A program made the position numbers and the translations under genes. This document shows positions 34,617 to 46,952 of a DNA stretch of 64,000 nucleotides, piece by piece. Within the stretch, counting starts at the first letter, position 1. Each line of letters starts with the position of its first letter. Below the pieces are notes generated by a model, which saw only the letters and a list, made by a program, of their open reading frames with translations, ran no database searches and had not been told where the DNA came from. Origin of the DNA: Cannabis sativa. Lineage: Eukaryota; Streptophyta; Magnoliopsida; Rosales; Cannabaceae. Location of the stretch: NCBI RefSeq assembly GCF_029168945.1, contig NC_083607.1, positions 12,480,001 to 12,544,000 of the forward strand. Reading direction: 5' to 3'.

Positions 34617-37288
34617 TTATTCCCTTCTACATCTTCTGCTGCATGTTCTTTTGTTATGCCCCAGTTCACCACATTTGCTGCACTTGTTGTGTTGATCCTT
34701 TTCCCATCCAGCCTTCCTTCTTAATGTTTTTGGTTTTCCTGATTTTATTATTTCATGCGGAGGCAAGACTATAATATTCTTCACTTCTTCCGGTACCTCC
34801 CACTCACTTTGGTGTCCTATGGGGTAAACTGTCCCTGAATAAGTTGCCAGCCAATTTTTTTTTTTTTTGTAGTAATCTGAACAGTAAGTGTACGGGTCCA
34901 TGTTCATCTCCCTCATCAAGGCCACAGCGTGCCCGCATGGCATTTCATCTATTTGGAATCTATTGCACGTGCATGTTCTTTTTTCTAGGTCTACTTCCCA
35001 CGATTCTTTCATTCTTGTTACCTCAAACAAGTAATCTGTTGTTGCTTTAACCTGTTTTAAATTTTATTACAAAAAAAAAAAAAACAAACATAGCTGATAT
35101 TGTTACAACAACAATACAAAACTATTAAAACAACACTACAACAACACATTTACTTACTGTTTGTTTAGTTTTTTTTTTTTTTTTAAAAAAAAAAAGAAGC
35201 ATAATGAATATGTTACCTCCAGATTCAATGAGTATGTGTAATTTTTCAGCAGTATGTCTTCTCCAGTTGGTGATAGCTTAGTGAAGGTGTTGTGTGCTTT
35301 TGTCCTATTACTATGCGTCCATTGTTGCACCAATGCTCTCAAGCATTCTACCAGCGTTGTAATTGGTAGCTCCCTTGCTGCCAAATTTACGGCGTTCAGT
35401 GATTCTAATATGTTTGAGATCATTGTAGAATACCTCTTGTTTTGGCTATGAATTCTTGACCACTTTTCATAACCGACTTTTTTTTAGGTAAGGTCTTATG
35501 CGTTTGTCCAATCCATCCAATTCAGCCATGTGGAACTCGAATTGCTTTTCTGTGTAGGCTTTGACTGCTCCAAAGAATGGCAGATTGTATTGGCAGCATG
35601 TTGTTTGAAGCTTGTTTTAAGGTTGCTTAAAATGTGGTAACCGCAGTAACTGTGTGTAATTTCTGGATAGATTTCTCTTGCTGCTTTGATGAGTCTTTCA
35701 TTCCTGTCTGAAATTAGGCATTGGTGTTCCCGGACCCCATACGCTTCTTTAAATTTTTTGAAGCACCATTTCCAAGATTGGTCATTCTCAGAATCTGCAA
35801 CACAAAACGCTAGTGGAAAAATATGACCTGCTGCATCTTGTGTGCATGTGCACAACAAAGTTCCCCCATAAGCTGCTTTGAGGAACGTTCCGTCCACAAC
35901 AACTATCGGTCTGCATGCTCCCCACCCTTTTATGGATGCATCCAACGCCATGAAAACAAAGAGCAAGTTGTTGTCTTCTGTTGTTTTCAGATCGACAAAT
36001 GATCCCGGGTTTGTTTTTTCCACCACGTGTAAGAAACTCGGTATTAGGCTGTACGAGTCACTAGCATTACCTCTCAAGTCATTTACTGCATGTTCCTTAC
36101 TTCTCCAAGCTTTCATATAGTTCATTTTGATGCCATACCTGTATTTCAACTCCCCTTTTATGTCCATCGATGTTGCCTTTGTCTTTATGTTCAAGAACTT
36201 CGGTTTTATGCATTCCCCTATCAGTTTCGATGTTGCTTGCCTTTGGTCTTCATGCCTAATATTTATGGGGCATGTGTGGATATTTGAGAACCTATTAAAA
36301 CAAAAACAACATTAAAAAAAACTATTAAAACAAAAACAACATTAAAAATCTATTAAAACAAACCTGTTGCAGAGATCAAACAGGTGTCTTTCAGTACAAA
36401 GTGTGGAAAAAGGGCATTTGTTCAGGCTGACAACAAAAACAACATTAAAAAACTATTAAAACAAACCTCCTGATTATGAATGTGTTTGTTGGGCCATTTC
36501 TCGATGCTCGTAGTGACCAATTGCAGCTTTTGTAAACACATTTCAGACTGTACTCTTGAGAGCAGGACTTCCACACTTTGTACTGAAAGATGTTTTTGAT
36601 TGCGTAGTAGCTGAGGACATTCTTTAGAGTTTCCTTGTCTTTGTATGCCTGTCCTTTTTCCACTTCGGGGTGATGCTTGTCTGTTATTAACTTTGCATTG
36701 TTGATGTCGATTTCTGGATCCAGTTTTTTACTGGTGTTTTCAAGTTTTTCTACCATTTCTTCAAAGAACTGCATTTGCATAGTCAATTATGTCGAATTTG
36801 TCGTTCTCATCTTCTATTGTTTCTGACTGTTCCCCTTCTTCTGTTTGTTGTCTCGTTGTGTATGATTCTGTTGTTGTTATGTTGTTTTCAAGCGTTGTTG
36901 TGTTGTTTTCGATCATTGCCACATTATATTCATACGGTGTTGTTGTGGATATCAAATTTGGTGTTGCAGCAGGTGTTGTGTTGTTGTTTTGCTGGTTGAC
37001 GCATAGTGGATATGTGGTGAAATCTGTTTCTTTGATTTTCAATTCCAAGTAAAAGTACAGGCTTCGATCGTTGCATATTTTTATCGGTGGTATTCCTTCT
37101 TTAGCTTGGTACTGTATTTGTAGTGTTGTGCTAGTGTTTTCGCACCCCAATGAAGTAAGCAGTATTTGCAGTAGCTCTTCGTAGTTGCATTTTGTTGGTA
37201 TGAATTCTCCACTAGCCACATAGTTCACATAATTGTGATCTTCATTCCATTGTCCATTGCTCTTGATGAGTACTGGTAGACGTTCCAT
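34617..37288 (-). pseudogene. MuDR-type MULE transposase
   Basis: Four exons can be followed on the minus strand: 37288-36467, 36426-36364, 36291-35217 and 35051-34617. Order: an N-terminal PB1-like beginning (MERLPVLIKSNGQW), an asparagine/threonine-rich linker, a MuDR DNA-binding region (KNVLSYYAIKNIFQYKVWKS, CNWSLRASR), the transposase core with the first two acidic residues in VVVDGTFLKAAYGG and CLISDRNERL, a SWIM zinc finger (CTCNRFQIDEMPCGH), and a terminal zinc knuckle CSKCGELGHNKRTC. It would cut and rejoin the element ends. One-base frameshifts near 36764, near 35585 and in an A-run near 35480 make it non-functional as read. Confidence 0.85.
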
Positions 37289-38043
37289 TACTTGTCATTC
37301 CAGTGTCTTATTTCATGTTAAAACAATAGTACAACAACAGTAAAACAATAGTAAAACAACAAAACAAAATCAACAAAAAAATAATACAACAACAATAAAA
37401 CAACAGAAAAACAACCAAATAAAACTACCCATTATATTTTTTATTAGTTTTTCTTATTCTATTTGTCTGATACATATATTTAGGAATGTTTTTGTATTAA
37501 TAACCGCAAAACAACATTAGAACAACCCTAATTTTTTGTATGAACAATTGTAGTAATTTGTCAACTATTTTTTACGAATTATTTTGTGTTACAAACGATA
37601 AATTAACAATAGAAAAACCCTCATTTATCTTTTTGCATCATAAATTAAAGAATATCACATTTGTGTTTTCGTTTTTTTTTTGTCTTAAACTTCAGATCTA
37701 AATCTGGGGTTGTTTTTTTTTTTTTTAGTTTCTTAAGAATTAAATTAATTTTGGGTTTTGTTGTGTTTACCTCTGTTATTTGGGGGGACAATGTTCTGTA
37801 ATTCTTGTTCTTCGATTATGCTTCCATTTACCAAAAACTCTTCGCCGGATTTAATGGTTTTTTCTTGGTTATCTCCGACTCCGGCGACTCCCCACACACA
37901 AAGCAGTTCGTTTTCTCGTGTTTTTTACTGTTCACAGTATAAATGTTAACTTGTTGGGCTTGGGCAGTACAAAAGTAAAGAAAATGGGCTTGGGCAGTAA
38001 AAAAGTTATTTTTGTCGTGTCCCAATATTTTTGTAAAGTTTTG
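37289..38043. other. MULE right subterminal region
   Basis: This non-coding stretch lies upstream of the transposase. It is rich in CAACAA-type low-complexity sequence (37320-37425) and contains a 29-bp near tandem repeat around gggcttgggcagta (37954-38000). This is where the transposase promoter should lie, but no clear TATA box was settled on. Confidence 0.5.
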
Positions 38044-38073
38044 GTTCAAAAACAGTATATATGTAAATTTCCC
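38044..38073 (-). repeat. Right terminal inverted repeat of MULE
   Basis: Ends TGTAAATTTCCC, the inverse of the left end, and is followed by the duplication TTATGAAA (38074-38081). Confidence 0.8.
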
Positions 38074-38081
38074 TTATGAAA

Positions 38082-38850
38082 AGAGAATTATTACAAGCAT
38101 TGAGTCTATTAAATTTAGTTATATTGTGGTTCCCATCTCTATTTTTTATTTTTAATGAACTTTCTCGTTCTAGTAAAAACTAAGAACATATTGAGGTATA
38201 AAACAGGTACTAGCTAGCTTTGGTCCATTGAAGAAGTAAATTAAACAGTATGCACACAAATTATGACAACCTTCCACAATTTTAATACACAAAACAAAGT
38301 AAATTTCTCTTCATCAAAAAAGAAAAAAAAGAAAGTAAGTAAATATATGTAAAGTTAGATCACTACACCAACTATTAAAAACTGATATAAATAAAAATGA
38401 CAAAATATAAATATATACAAACATATACTATGAAATATATATATATAAATGAGAAATGTGATGTCATCTAAATATATATGTTATATAATGGACTGCAATA
38501 GCCCATAGTCTAAAAAAAACATGGTCGAGATCTTTCACATAAAGTTAGGAGAGTTGGCGAGTTACCATTAATCGAAGAGAAATAGAGATGCTTGGTCTTT
38601 TTCAAATGGCAAAAGGGAAGGGAGCAGATCAGAGGAGATTAATTTTATTTTCTGGTTTTTGGAAAAAAACTTTAAAAACGGAGAAAACGTTATTTTTCCG
38701 TTTTCAATTTTACAAGCCAAAATCCGAATATGAATTTGGATTTGGTTTTCAAAAACTTGCTACCAATCAAATATTACTATGGGCCCCACAGAGTTTAAGT
38801 TTTCAAATTCATAAAATTGGATTTGAATACTAAACTAATCAGACCCTGAG
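38082..38850. other. Unassigned spacer
   Basis: AT-rich sequence without a credible gene. An open frame at 38588-38833 has no recognisable features and is probably chance. Confidence 0.5.
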
Positions 38851-39929
38851 TATTTTAGGGATAAAATACATTGAAGGGTAGAATGGTAAATTTGTCTCTT
38901 TTTCGATGTAGATCATCTATAGAGGATCTTTTTAACTATTATGATTGTAACAATGGATAATCATAACGTATCTATATCTTGGTACATATAGAGCATTCTA
39001 TATAATTGAGAGTGCTATTCAATTCCAAATCTACTTATTGAAAGCTCGATTATATATGTCCCCTCACTAGTTGAGATAATACTGCTTGCATACTTAGTTA
39101 ATTTATTTTAATTAATCAATTATAATTCTGAAATTAGACTATGTTTTATTTATGAATTTTCACTAAACAAGTGCTTAATTGTGAAGAAAAGAGATTTTGT
39201 GGTCAATTTATTAATTAATAGATTTTGTATGGTCTAATTAATAAATAATGTAAATGGTAATTTTATTTGATAATTAATTATAATTATTAAATAAATAGTT
39301 TTGGTATTTATAGGATTGAATTAGAAAATATGGTATTATTGAAAGAAGAATAACTAGTTGAAATAAAGTGGCAAAATCATAACTAGAGATTGGTCCTATT
39401 AGTGGCCGACCTTAGTGTTAATTTTTCCCAATATTTTATTCTTTTTTAATTCATAAAATTCAACCCTAAGCCCTAGTTGAAACACTATAAATGGAACATG
39501 ATACTCTCATCTCATCCAACTATTGCTTTCAACCAAATAAAACTTAGTTTTCCTCTTTTAGACAACTAGTAGATGTGGGACACCTTCCTATACAGTTTTC
39601 AAGCCTCCTTCATTGTTCTTCATATTCAACCTATAGTGATAGAGTACCATGCCCAAACATAGCAAGTCAACTACTCAATCATAGTGAGTAAGACGGTGGT
39701 AACCAAATTCAAAGGAGAGAATCCAAACTCAGATTTTGATAATACTCTGTGACAAAAAGGAACAAGGGTCAGAAATCTGAGCGGAATGCGTCATTTTATT
39801 TTACTGCAACCAATGTAAGGTTTCTCACTTCTTATGTGTTTGATTTCATTGTTTTAGAGATATTCATATTTAAAATATTAATCAACATACTTGTTAGTAA
39901 ATCTAGATCTTGGTAAAATATTCTCAACA
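38851..39929 (+). mobile_element. Old, truncated plus-strand LTR of the Copia family
   Basis: The reverse complement of this stretch matches the beginning of the family LTR with many substitutions. Landmarks include the gagagtgc...ttattgaaagctcg segment, TATA box CTATAAATGG near 39486-39496, and a terminal CTTGGTAAAATATTCTCAACA-like end at 39929. The 5' part is missing. It is the most diverged of the eight LTR copies in the window. Confidence 0.75.
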
Positions 39930-40194
39930 GTTTACGGTTTTAAATATAATAATTGTTGTTCAAATTGCACCGCTATGTATTGGTATGAAAATACAAATTT
40001 CTTAAATATAGTTTTAATTTTATTATATATGAATAGTCCATCTGTTTGTAAAAGCTCAACCCACTTTTTTTGGTGAACCCTTTAAGTATTATATTTGGTA
40101 TTTTTTATTGCTTAAATCATTCAAAAAGATTTGAAATAAAAATGATATAATCTTCAGTAAATAAAATATTTCTGACACATATAATATAATAACG

Positions 40195-40212
40195 TATTGT
40201 TGACACATATAC
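40195..40212 (+). repeat. Left target duplication of LINE (18 bp)
   Basis: TATTGTTGACACATATAC here is repeated exactly at 46984-47001 after the poly-A tail. Confidence 0.92.
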
Positions 40213-41365
40213 AAGTCACAATTAATAGGATATTTCCAGACTCTTCTTCTTCTCCCTCTCGACATGAATAGTCTGAACAGACTCTCACCTTCGTCCCCAA
40301 TGAGTTCACACTCATCCCCTCTGCGTTCCCATTCGGTGGAATCTTTCTCAAGCCCCAGATCTATCGATCTAGGTGGCTCCGACTCGTCTTCCATAGACAC
40401 CCAGCACAGCTCGACTCGCCAAAGCCGCCTCAGCCGCGTCGAACTGCCCTGTCCCAACCATCCCAGTCACTTCAGCCATAACTCCGGCCAGTCTCCCAGA
40501 AGGCCGAACCGTACAAGCATTAATCAACCTCTTACAGGTATTAACTCCTTCTTTCACCTTTTCCTATTCCCTGTCAAATCCCATCAGAGAAATGGGTATT
40601 TTTTTAGGTTATTTTAGATATAAATTCAGCTTGCCCATTAAATTACCTCTGCATAATCGATTTCTGAAAGGGAGTTTGGGTAAAGGAAATGTTTTTATAA
40701 TAATTTTCAGAAATGTCATAATTCCTTTTGCCCAAAATTTTCAACTATTAGCATTTATACTAATCTGTAAGGGTGATCTGCCTAGTACCTTTTGTAATCC
40801 TATTGTGCAGCAACTCTGTTCGAAAGTAAATGCTCCTGAAGTGATTGTTACCAAATCGGTTCACAACTTCTTCACTAGGATTTTTCTATATAAGGGCAGA
40901 CCATTCGTTTGGTCTTGCACTTACAGTTTTATTCCTCCTAAGAAATATTCTCTGCATAAGAGTCTTTATAGTAGCCGTATTTATTTAGATATACATATTT
41001 TTCACTGTAGCAGCTCAAAGCCTCTTATCCCTCACATTCTCTTGAATCTTGTTTTGCATTTAGCCCCAAGTGTCTCCCCCACCGATCCATTTAGCTCTCT
41101 GTTCTGGTGTTGCATTATAGTTAAATTTTTCTATTTGATAAAATCTCCAGGTCATTACAGCCCCTCTTTAATTTGGTCAGTTGCTCAAAGTCCCCAGGTC
41201 TTTAGTCTCACGTGTACTCTAGGTCAAATATATCATTTATCATCTCTGTTTTGGTCTCATTTTCCTCCTCTCAGGAACATATATCACACCTTCCTACAGT
41301 TTGCACTGTCCTCCCATATTTATATTGACCTTTTAGATTTAAGACTTTTTCTGTCCATTTGCATC
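40213..41365 (+). other. LINE 5' untranslated region
   Basis: It begins with AAGTCACAATT and a CT-rich segment. A serine-rich open frame at 40264-40617 and an open extension of ORF1 from 40592 are present. Neither has recognisable domains. An internal promoter is expected here in L1 elements but I could not locate one. Confidence 0.6.
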
Positions 41366-42852
41366 ATGGATGAGCTAACCACTTCCTTATCTGTTGCTCT
41401 TAACCTCACAGAGACCGAATGCACCATTCAAACTCTTCATGAACCTAGCCCCACAAACACCCCTGATAATGAGATTCAACCTATCCCGCTGTTTCTTGTG
41501 ATCAAGGTTCACACGGTTAAATCATTTAACCGTAAGAACTTCATAGAAAAAATGACCAAAGATTGGAATAATATTTCCCGCAATCCCTTGACCATATCTG
41601 ACCGCTCCAATGGTCTTTTCCTCGTTGAGTTTGGCTGTGACGGGGACCGACGTCGGGTTTTGTTGCAGCAACCTTGGACTTACCTCAACCAAGCAATCCT
41701 TATGGACATCCCCAATTCCTTGGATGTTCTCAATGGGGATAGCCTCCTCAAAATCCCTCTATGGGTTCAAGTGTTCAATACTCCTTTTCTCAAACGCTCT
41801 GAAGAGTTGGCGGGGCTTGTCTCATCCTCCCTTGGCCACTTATTGGAAATCTATCGGCCTTCACTCCGCGAAACTTGGGGTCCCTACTTTCGGCTTAGGG
41901 TCATGTTCGATGTGGCTCGTCCTTTGCCACGGGGATTACCTATCCACTTCTCTGGCATTAACAAAGTTGTTTGGCTCGAGCTGAAGTATGAAAACCTCCC
42001 GGATATCTGTTTCTTCTGTGGTAGAATGGGGCACAGCTACAACAAAGGATGTATGGATTACATGAAAGCCTGTGATGAAGCCCCGTTCCCCCCAGAGCTA
42101 AGGTATGATATCAAAACTATCACCGGTAAAGTTAAGGTTTCTACTAACACTTTGTTATGCCATGATCAGCTCAACTTTGCAAACCCCCCGGTGGCAGCCT
42201 TTATGACCTCAAACCCAGCTAGCTCTGTTTGTGTTGCCCCCTGGAGACCGCTCCTCCTTTTCCCACTTACGGCTCTCTGGAACAAGGCCCTTCTCACGGG
42301 CAAACCCAACAAGTAGGCTTATACAAGTCCGGCCCCATGCCCTACATCCAACACCCCCCTCCCATGACCCAAACTATAACATATGCGAACACAAACACCA
42401 TCCAACCCATTTGCACTCAGCCCGAGACCATCAACCCCTCCTACACCGCTATCCTTAATGCCACAATGAGTAACTCCAGCGTCCAAAAAGCCTCTCCCAT
42501 ATCTAACCCGAGCCACACTATCACACCCCAAAACTCTAGCAGCTCCCATTCCACTAGCTCCAAATACTGTCATGTCCCACTCCCAGAAAACCTTCCCCTT
42601 CTAGACACAAGCAAAAAACTTGAAGCCATGAACCTTACCTACCAACCTGGTGCGACCACCCCCTCAAGCTCGAAAGCCTCAAGGAAAAGAAACAAGCCCG
42701 ACACAAAAGACAAGTTCAAAAGGCAGACTGAAATGGTCAATGGGGAGCTTAGACACCAAATCAAGCGTTCCCGCTCCGAGAATCCGCAAGCCAACGAAGT
42801 CGCTACTAGTATGGCAGGCCTCGCCCCCGAGCAGGCCTGCCCGCCTCCATGA
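41366..42852 (+). pseudogene. LINE ORF1 (DUF4283, zinc knuckle), one frameshift
   Basis: The ATG at 41366 starts MDELTTSLSVALN. A DUF4283-type RNA-binding domain follows (FLVEFGCDGDRRRVLLQQPW, IPLWVQVFNTP), then a knuckle CFFCGRMGHSYNKGC (CX2CX4HX5C). The frame runs to 42316, but the natural C-terminal part lies in another frame from about 42229 to 42852, so one base was lost near 42220-42250. That tail is proline/serine-rich and ends in a basic RKRNKPDTKDKFKR region. ORF1 binds the LINE RNA. Its stop TGA overlaps the ORF2 ATG in the string ATGA. The frame is open upstream to 40592, but that part does not resemble a protein domain. Confidence 0.85.
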
Positions 42853-45800
42853 AGATTGTGAGCTGGAATGCACGTGGAATAGGGAGTGATCGTGCATTCT
42901 GGAATCTCTCCCGTTTAGTATCTACTAGTAGTCCTACTATTTTATTTATTATGGAATCTCGGCTTGTAAAGAATGCTATTAATTATGTAAAATCCAAGCT
43001 CCATTTTGATTCGGGCTTAGAAATGCCTAGGGTTGGTAGAAGCGGGGGCTTGCTTTTGTTATGGACTAATGATGTAAACGTTACTCTATGTTCTCAATCT
43101 ATTAGTCATTTCGATTGCTATGTGTCATGTGCCTCTTCTAATGTTTCGTTCCATCTTACTTGTTTTTACGGTTCTCCTGTTGACTCTCTCAAACCTCACA
43201 CTTGGGAAATTCTGAGAAGGATAGGCCGGAACAATTCCCGAGACCCTTGGCTTCTCATTGGGGATTTTAACGCTTTCCTTTTCTCCCATGATAAGCAAGG
43301 GGGTAACCCCGACAGGGGCCCTTCTCTGGACTTCAGACAGTTACTTGACACCTTCAACCTCTCCCCAGCTGACACCGAGGGGCCTTTGCTCACCTAGAAC
43401 AACAGTGTGGCCCATCCTAAAAATATTCAAGAATGGCTGGACTGGGGATTAATCAACAGTCCTTGGGAAAATCTTTTCCCCAATGCCACTCTTACCCACT
43501 TGGGTTTTTTTGGGTCTGATCACAGAGCTTTGGAACTCGCCACATCCCCGACCCCGGGGAATCGGCCAAGGGACCATAGCAAGAGGTTCCTTTTTGAGAA
43601 TGTTTGGTTACAAGACCCAAATTGGGACAGAATCTTCAACCACTCTTGGACAAATCCCTCGACCTCGGAGGAAGCTATCCCCAGTCTCATTGCTACCCAA
43701 TCCTCGTGTGCTCAAAAGCTAAACAATTGGAACCACAAAAAAAAATTTCAGTTCAAAAAGCAAATCAGTAAGCTGGAGAAGGAGTTAGATTTGGCCCGGT
43801 CTACCTTTATTTGGGACGACCGTACTATTGCTACTGTAAAAGATCTCCAATCCCGGCTTGATGCTTTACTCTACAAGGAAGAAGCTTACTGGAAACAACG
43901 CGCTCGCACCCAATGGTTAGCTCAAGGGGACAAGAACACGAAGTTCTTCCACCGATTTGCTTCCCAAAGGAAGAAAACCAACAAAATTCACCAACTCCAT
44001 ACGCAAAATGGAGGTATGATCTCTGATGAGGAAAGCATTATTCGAGAAATTGAGTCTCATTTCGACCATCTCTTCACCTCATCAAACCCCACCGACTCTG
44101 ACATGAATTTAGCCTTGGAGGGCATTAGTAGCTCTCTCTCTGACGCTGATAAGTCCCTCTTAAGCGAGGCTTTCTCCTTGGATGAAATTGAAAAAGCGTT
44201 TTTCCAGCTTCCTCTGGACAAAGCCGCCCGGACGGCTTCAACTCCCAATTTTACAAAGCAAACTGGCATGCTGTTCGGAGAGAAGTGCTCGAAGCAGCTT
44301 CCAGCTTCCTCAATGGAAGCGCAAATGTGGCCCCTCTAAATAACACCCTCATCACTCTCATTCCTAAAGTTAAGTAACCTAAGTTTATCTCTGAGTTTCG
44401 GCCGATCAGTCTTTGTAACATCATATATAAAATCATCTCCAAGACCATCGCCAATAGGTTGAAACTTGTCTTGAATTCTTTAATCTCACCGAACCAAAGT
44501 GCTTTCCTCCCGGGCCGGCTCATCTCGGATAATATCATTATAGCCCAGGAAGTTGCGCACTCCATCAAACTCAAGACTCGTGGGAAAAAGGGGTGGATGG
44601 CGATCAAACTCGACATGGCCAAAGCCTTTGATAGAGTGGAATGGCCTTACATTGTTGCTATCCTTAGGAAATTTCAATTCCCCCCCAGGTTTGTCCATTT
44701 GATCCATGCCTGCATTTCCACTGCATCCTTCCAATTCAATCTGAATGGCAAAGTCTTAGGCAGTGTCAGCCCTTCCAGGGGCATTCGACAGGGCGACCCC
44801 CTTTCTCCCTACCTTTTCTTGCTTTGTGCGGAAGGTTTTTCCTCCCTCTTGCACCAGCAAGAAAGTAGGAGAACCCTTTCCGGTTTTAAAGTCGCGAGAA
44901 GAGCCCTTGCTATTTCTCATCTCCTCTTTGCGGATGACAGCTTCCTCTTCTGTCAAGCCACCATCAATTCTTGTAATACCATCAAAGAGGTGCTTGAGGC
45001 CTACGAGAGGGCCACGGGCCAGAAGGTTAATTTCCAAAAATCTTCTTTGTACTTTTCCCCTAATGTTGAGCTTAGGGATCAAACTTTAATCTTCGACTTT
45101 ATGGGCATCCCGGTGCGGTCTTCTTTTGAAAAATATCTTGGTCTCCCGCAGCACATTGGACGAACAAAAAAACAATTGTTCCATTACCTGCATGACAAGG
45201 TCTGGGGTCACCTTCACAATTGGAAGAATAAAGTCTTCTCAAAAGGGGGTAAGGAAACTCTCCTTAAATCTGTAATCCAAGCCATCCCCACTTACTCGAT
45301 GTCTTGCTTTCGTCTTCCGGTTGCCACCTGTCACTCTCTCGAATCTGTTATGGCCAATTTCTGGTGGGGTGTCAATGATAACAACCGTCCTAAAACTCAC
45401 TGGCAAAGCTGGAAAAAACGCTGTCGCTCCAAGAAGGATGGTGGCTTAGGTTTTCGCTCCATGGTCCACTTCAATCAAGCTTTACTTGCTAAGCAAGCCT
45501 GGCGCATCCTCAAACAGCCAAACTCAACGGTGTCAAAAATCTTGTCTGCTAGGTATTTTCCTCACTCATCTTTTCTTGATAGTTCGATAGGGCACTCACC
45601 TTCGTTTGTCTGGCGGAGCATTTGCTGGGGAAAAGAGTTGCTGCACAAAGGTTTAGTCTCAAAAATTGGAAATGGGCAGAACACTTCCACGATCCGTGAT
45701 CATTGGATCCCGGGTCTTCGTCAGGTCCCTACCCTTGCCCCTGTCCCCGATAAAGTAGCTTCTTTCATTTCTCCTTCTTCTTCCTGGGACCTAGTTAGCT

Positions 45801-46952
45801 TGCAAAGATGCTTTCCTCCTCATGTGGTTGAGCAAATCCTCTCCAGTCCCCTCCCCCTGAACCCCCACCCCGACGAGTTCATATGGGAACACTCCCAATC
45901 TGGGGTCTATTCGGCTAAATCAGGTTACCATCTCAGCCTCTCTTCCACTCCCCCCCCCCCCGGATATACCTTCTTCCTCCTCCCCCTCGCCTTGGTGGAA
46001 AAACCTATGGCACCTTGCCCTCCCTGCCAAGGTAAAACACTTTTCCTTCCGAGCCACAAATTCAACCCTCCCCACTGCAAAAAACCTAGCCATAAGGAAA
46101 ATCATTAATTCCCCGGAGTGTGACCGTTGTGGAATGTCGGATGAGTCTGTCTCACATGCATTCTTTTACTGCCGGAGCATTAGAAGAGTCTGGAAAGGTA
46201 CGCCATTTTATCATTACATTTTTACTCATTCTTTTGAGATTTTGTTCCACGACATTGCTGATATGATATATACATCTCTAACCAAAAAAGACGTCGAGTT
46301 GTTTCTTTGTACTGCTTGGTTTGTTTGGTTCAACAAGAATAAAGCCCTTAAAGGTCAAGCACCCGACCCTGATCATGCAATCCTCAACTTGGCTCAAAGC
46401 TTCCTGGAAGACTACCATTCCTCTTAGCAGACTATTGCGCCTTCCTCCCGCCCTGGTCAGAATCTGGTTCAACCGTCTTGGTCCCCCCCAGCTGCAGGTC
46501 TTCTCAAGCTAAATGTGGATGCAGCAGTCTCCAAGGTCAACCAGAAAGCGGGCTTCGGAGGTATCATTAGAAACAGCGAAGGTTTGGTGGTAGCTGCCCT
46601 GGCCCAGCCTCATTTCGGAGGAGGATCGGTCCCTACCCTGGAAGCAAAATCCCTCCTCTCTATGCTTCATTGGTGCCTTATAGAGCATTTTTTTGTCCAT
46701 GAGGTGGAAACGGATTGCAAAGCCATCACTGATGCTCTCTCTCGCCATAAAGAAGACATTTCGGTGTTTGGTGACCTTATTCGTCAAATCAAGATTACTT
46801 TGTCTCAGTTCCCTGCTGCTCGGCTGTCTCACGTCCGTCGCGAGGCTAACACCCTGGCTGATAAACTTGCGCATCGAGCTCTAGGGTTAGATGAAGTAGC
46901 CATTTGGATTGGAGATGACCCCTATAATCTTATTGAGCTTCTTTCTGTCTAG
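42849..46952 (+). pseudogene. LINE ORF2: endonuclease, reverse transcriptase, zinc-binding, RNase H
   Basis: ORF2 starts MKIVSWNARGIG at 42849. The endonuclease (42849 to about 43560) has SWNARG, FIMESRL, LIGDFNAF and GSDHRAL. RT has [13 protein letters not shown] near 44610, [11 protein letters not shown] and the catalytic FADD at 44927-44938. The zinc-binding domain (about 46020-46200) has CDRCGMSDESVSHAFFYC. The RNase H-like domain (46515-46952) has NVDAAV, EAKSLL, ETDCKAI and [10 protein letters not shown]. Defects: TAG at 43395 (probably from TGG), a frameshift near 44230, TAA at 44375, a frameshift in the C-run at 45949-45961, and TAG at 46425. It would nick DNA and copy the RNA at the nick. 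Confidence 0.9.

Larger units (their letters stand above)
29402..38073. mobile_element. MULE DNA transposon carrying a Ulp1-type protease gene
   Basis: This 8672-bp element has ends GGGAAATTTACA (29402) and its inverse (to 38073). Inverted similarity is clear for about 30 bp and weaker beyond, with CTTTTGTACT in both arms. It is flanked by the duplication TTATGAAA. It holds two convergent genes: a multi-exon DUF1985/Ulp1 gene on plus (29889-34101) and a MuDR/SWIM transposase on minus (37288-34617), about 500 bp apart at their 3' ends. Plant MULEs carrying Ulp1-like genes are a known class (Kaonashi- and CUMULE-type). Both genes here are damaged. Confidence 0.9.

Noticed and set aside
38588..38833. 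81-residue frame in the spacer right of the MULE
   Set aside because: Phenylalanine/lysine-rich by base composition, no domain, no promoter or partner exon.
40592..42316. A single 574-residue protein
   Set aside because: The first 258 codons have no protein-like features. ORF1 most likely starts at 41366 and its natural C-terminus is in another frame.
44459..45089. Antisense frames inside the LINE RT, up to 123 residues
   Set aside because: They are shadows of the RT coding strand with no motifs of their own.
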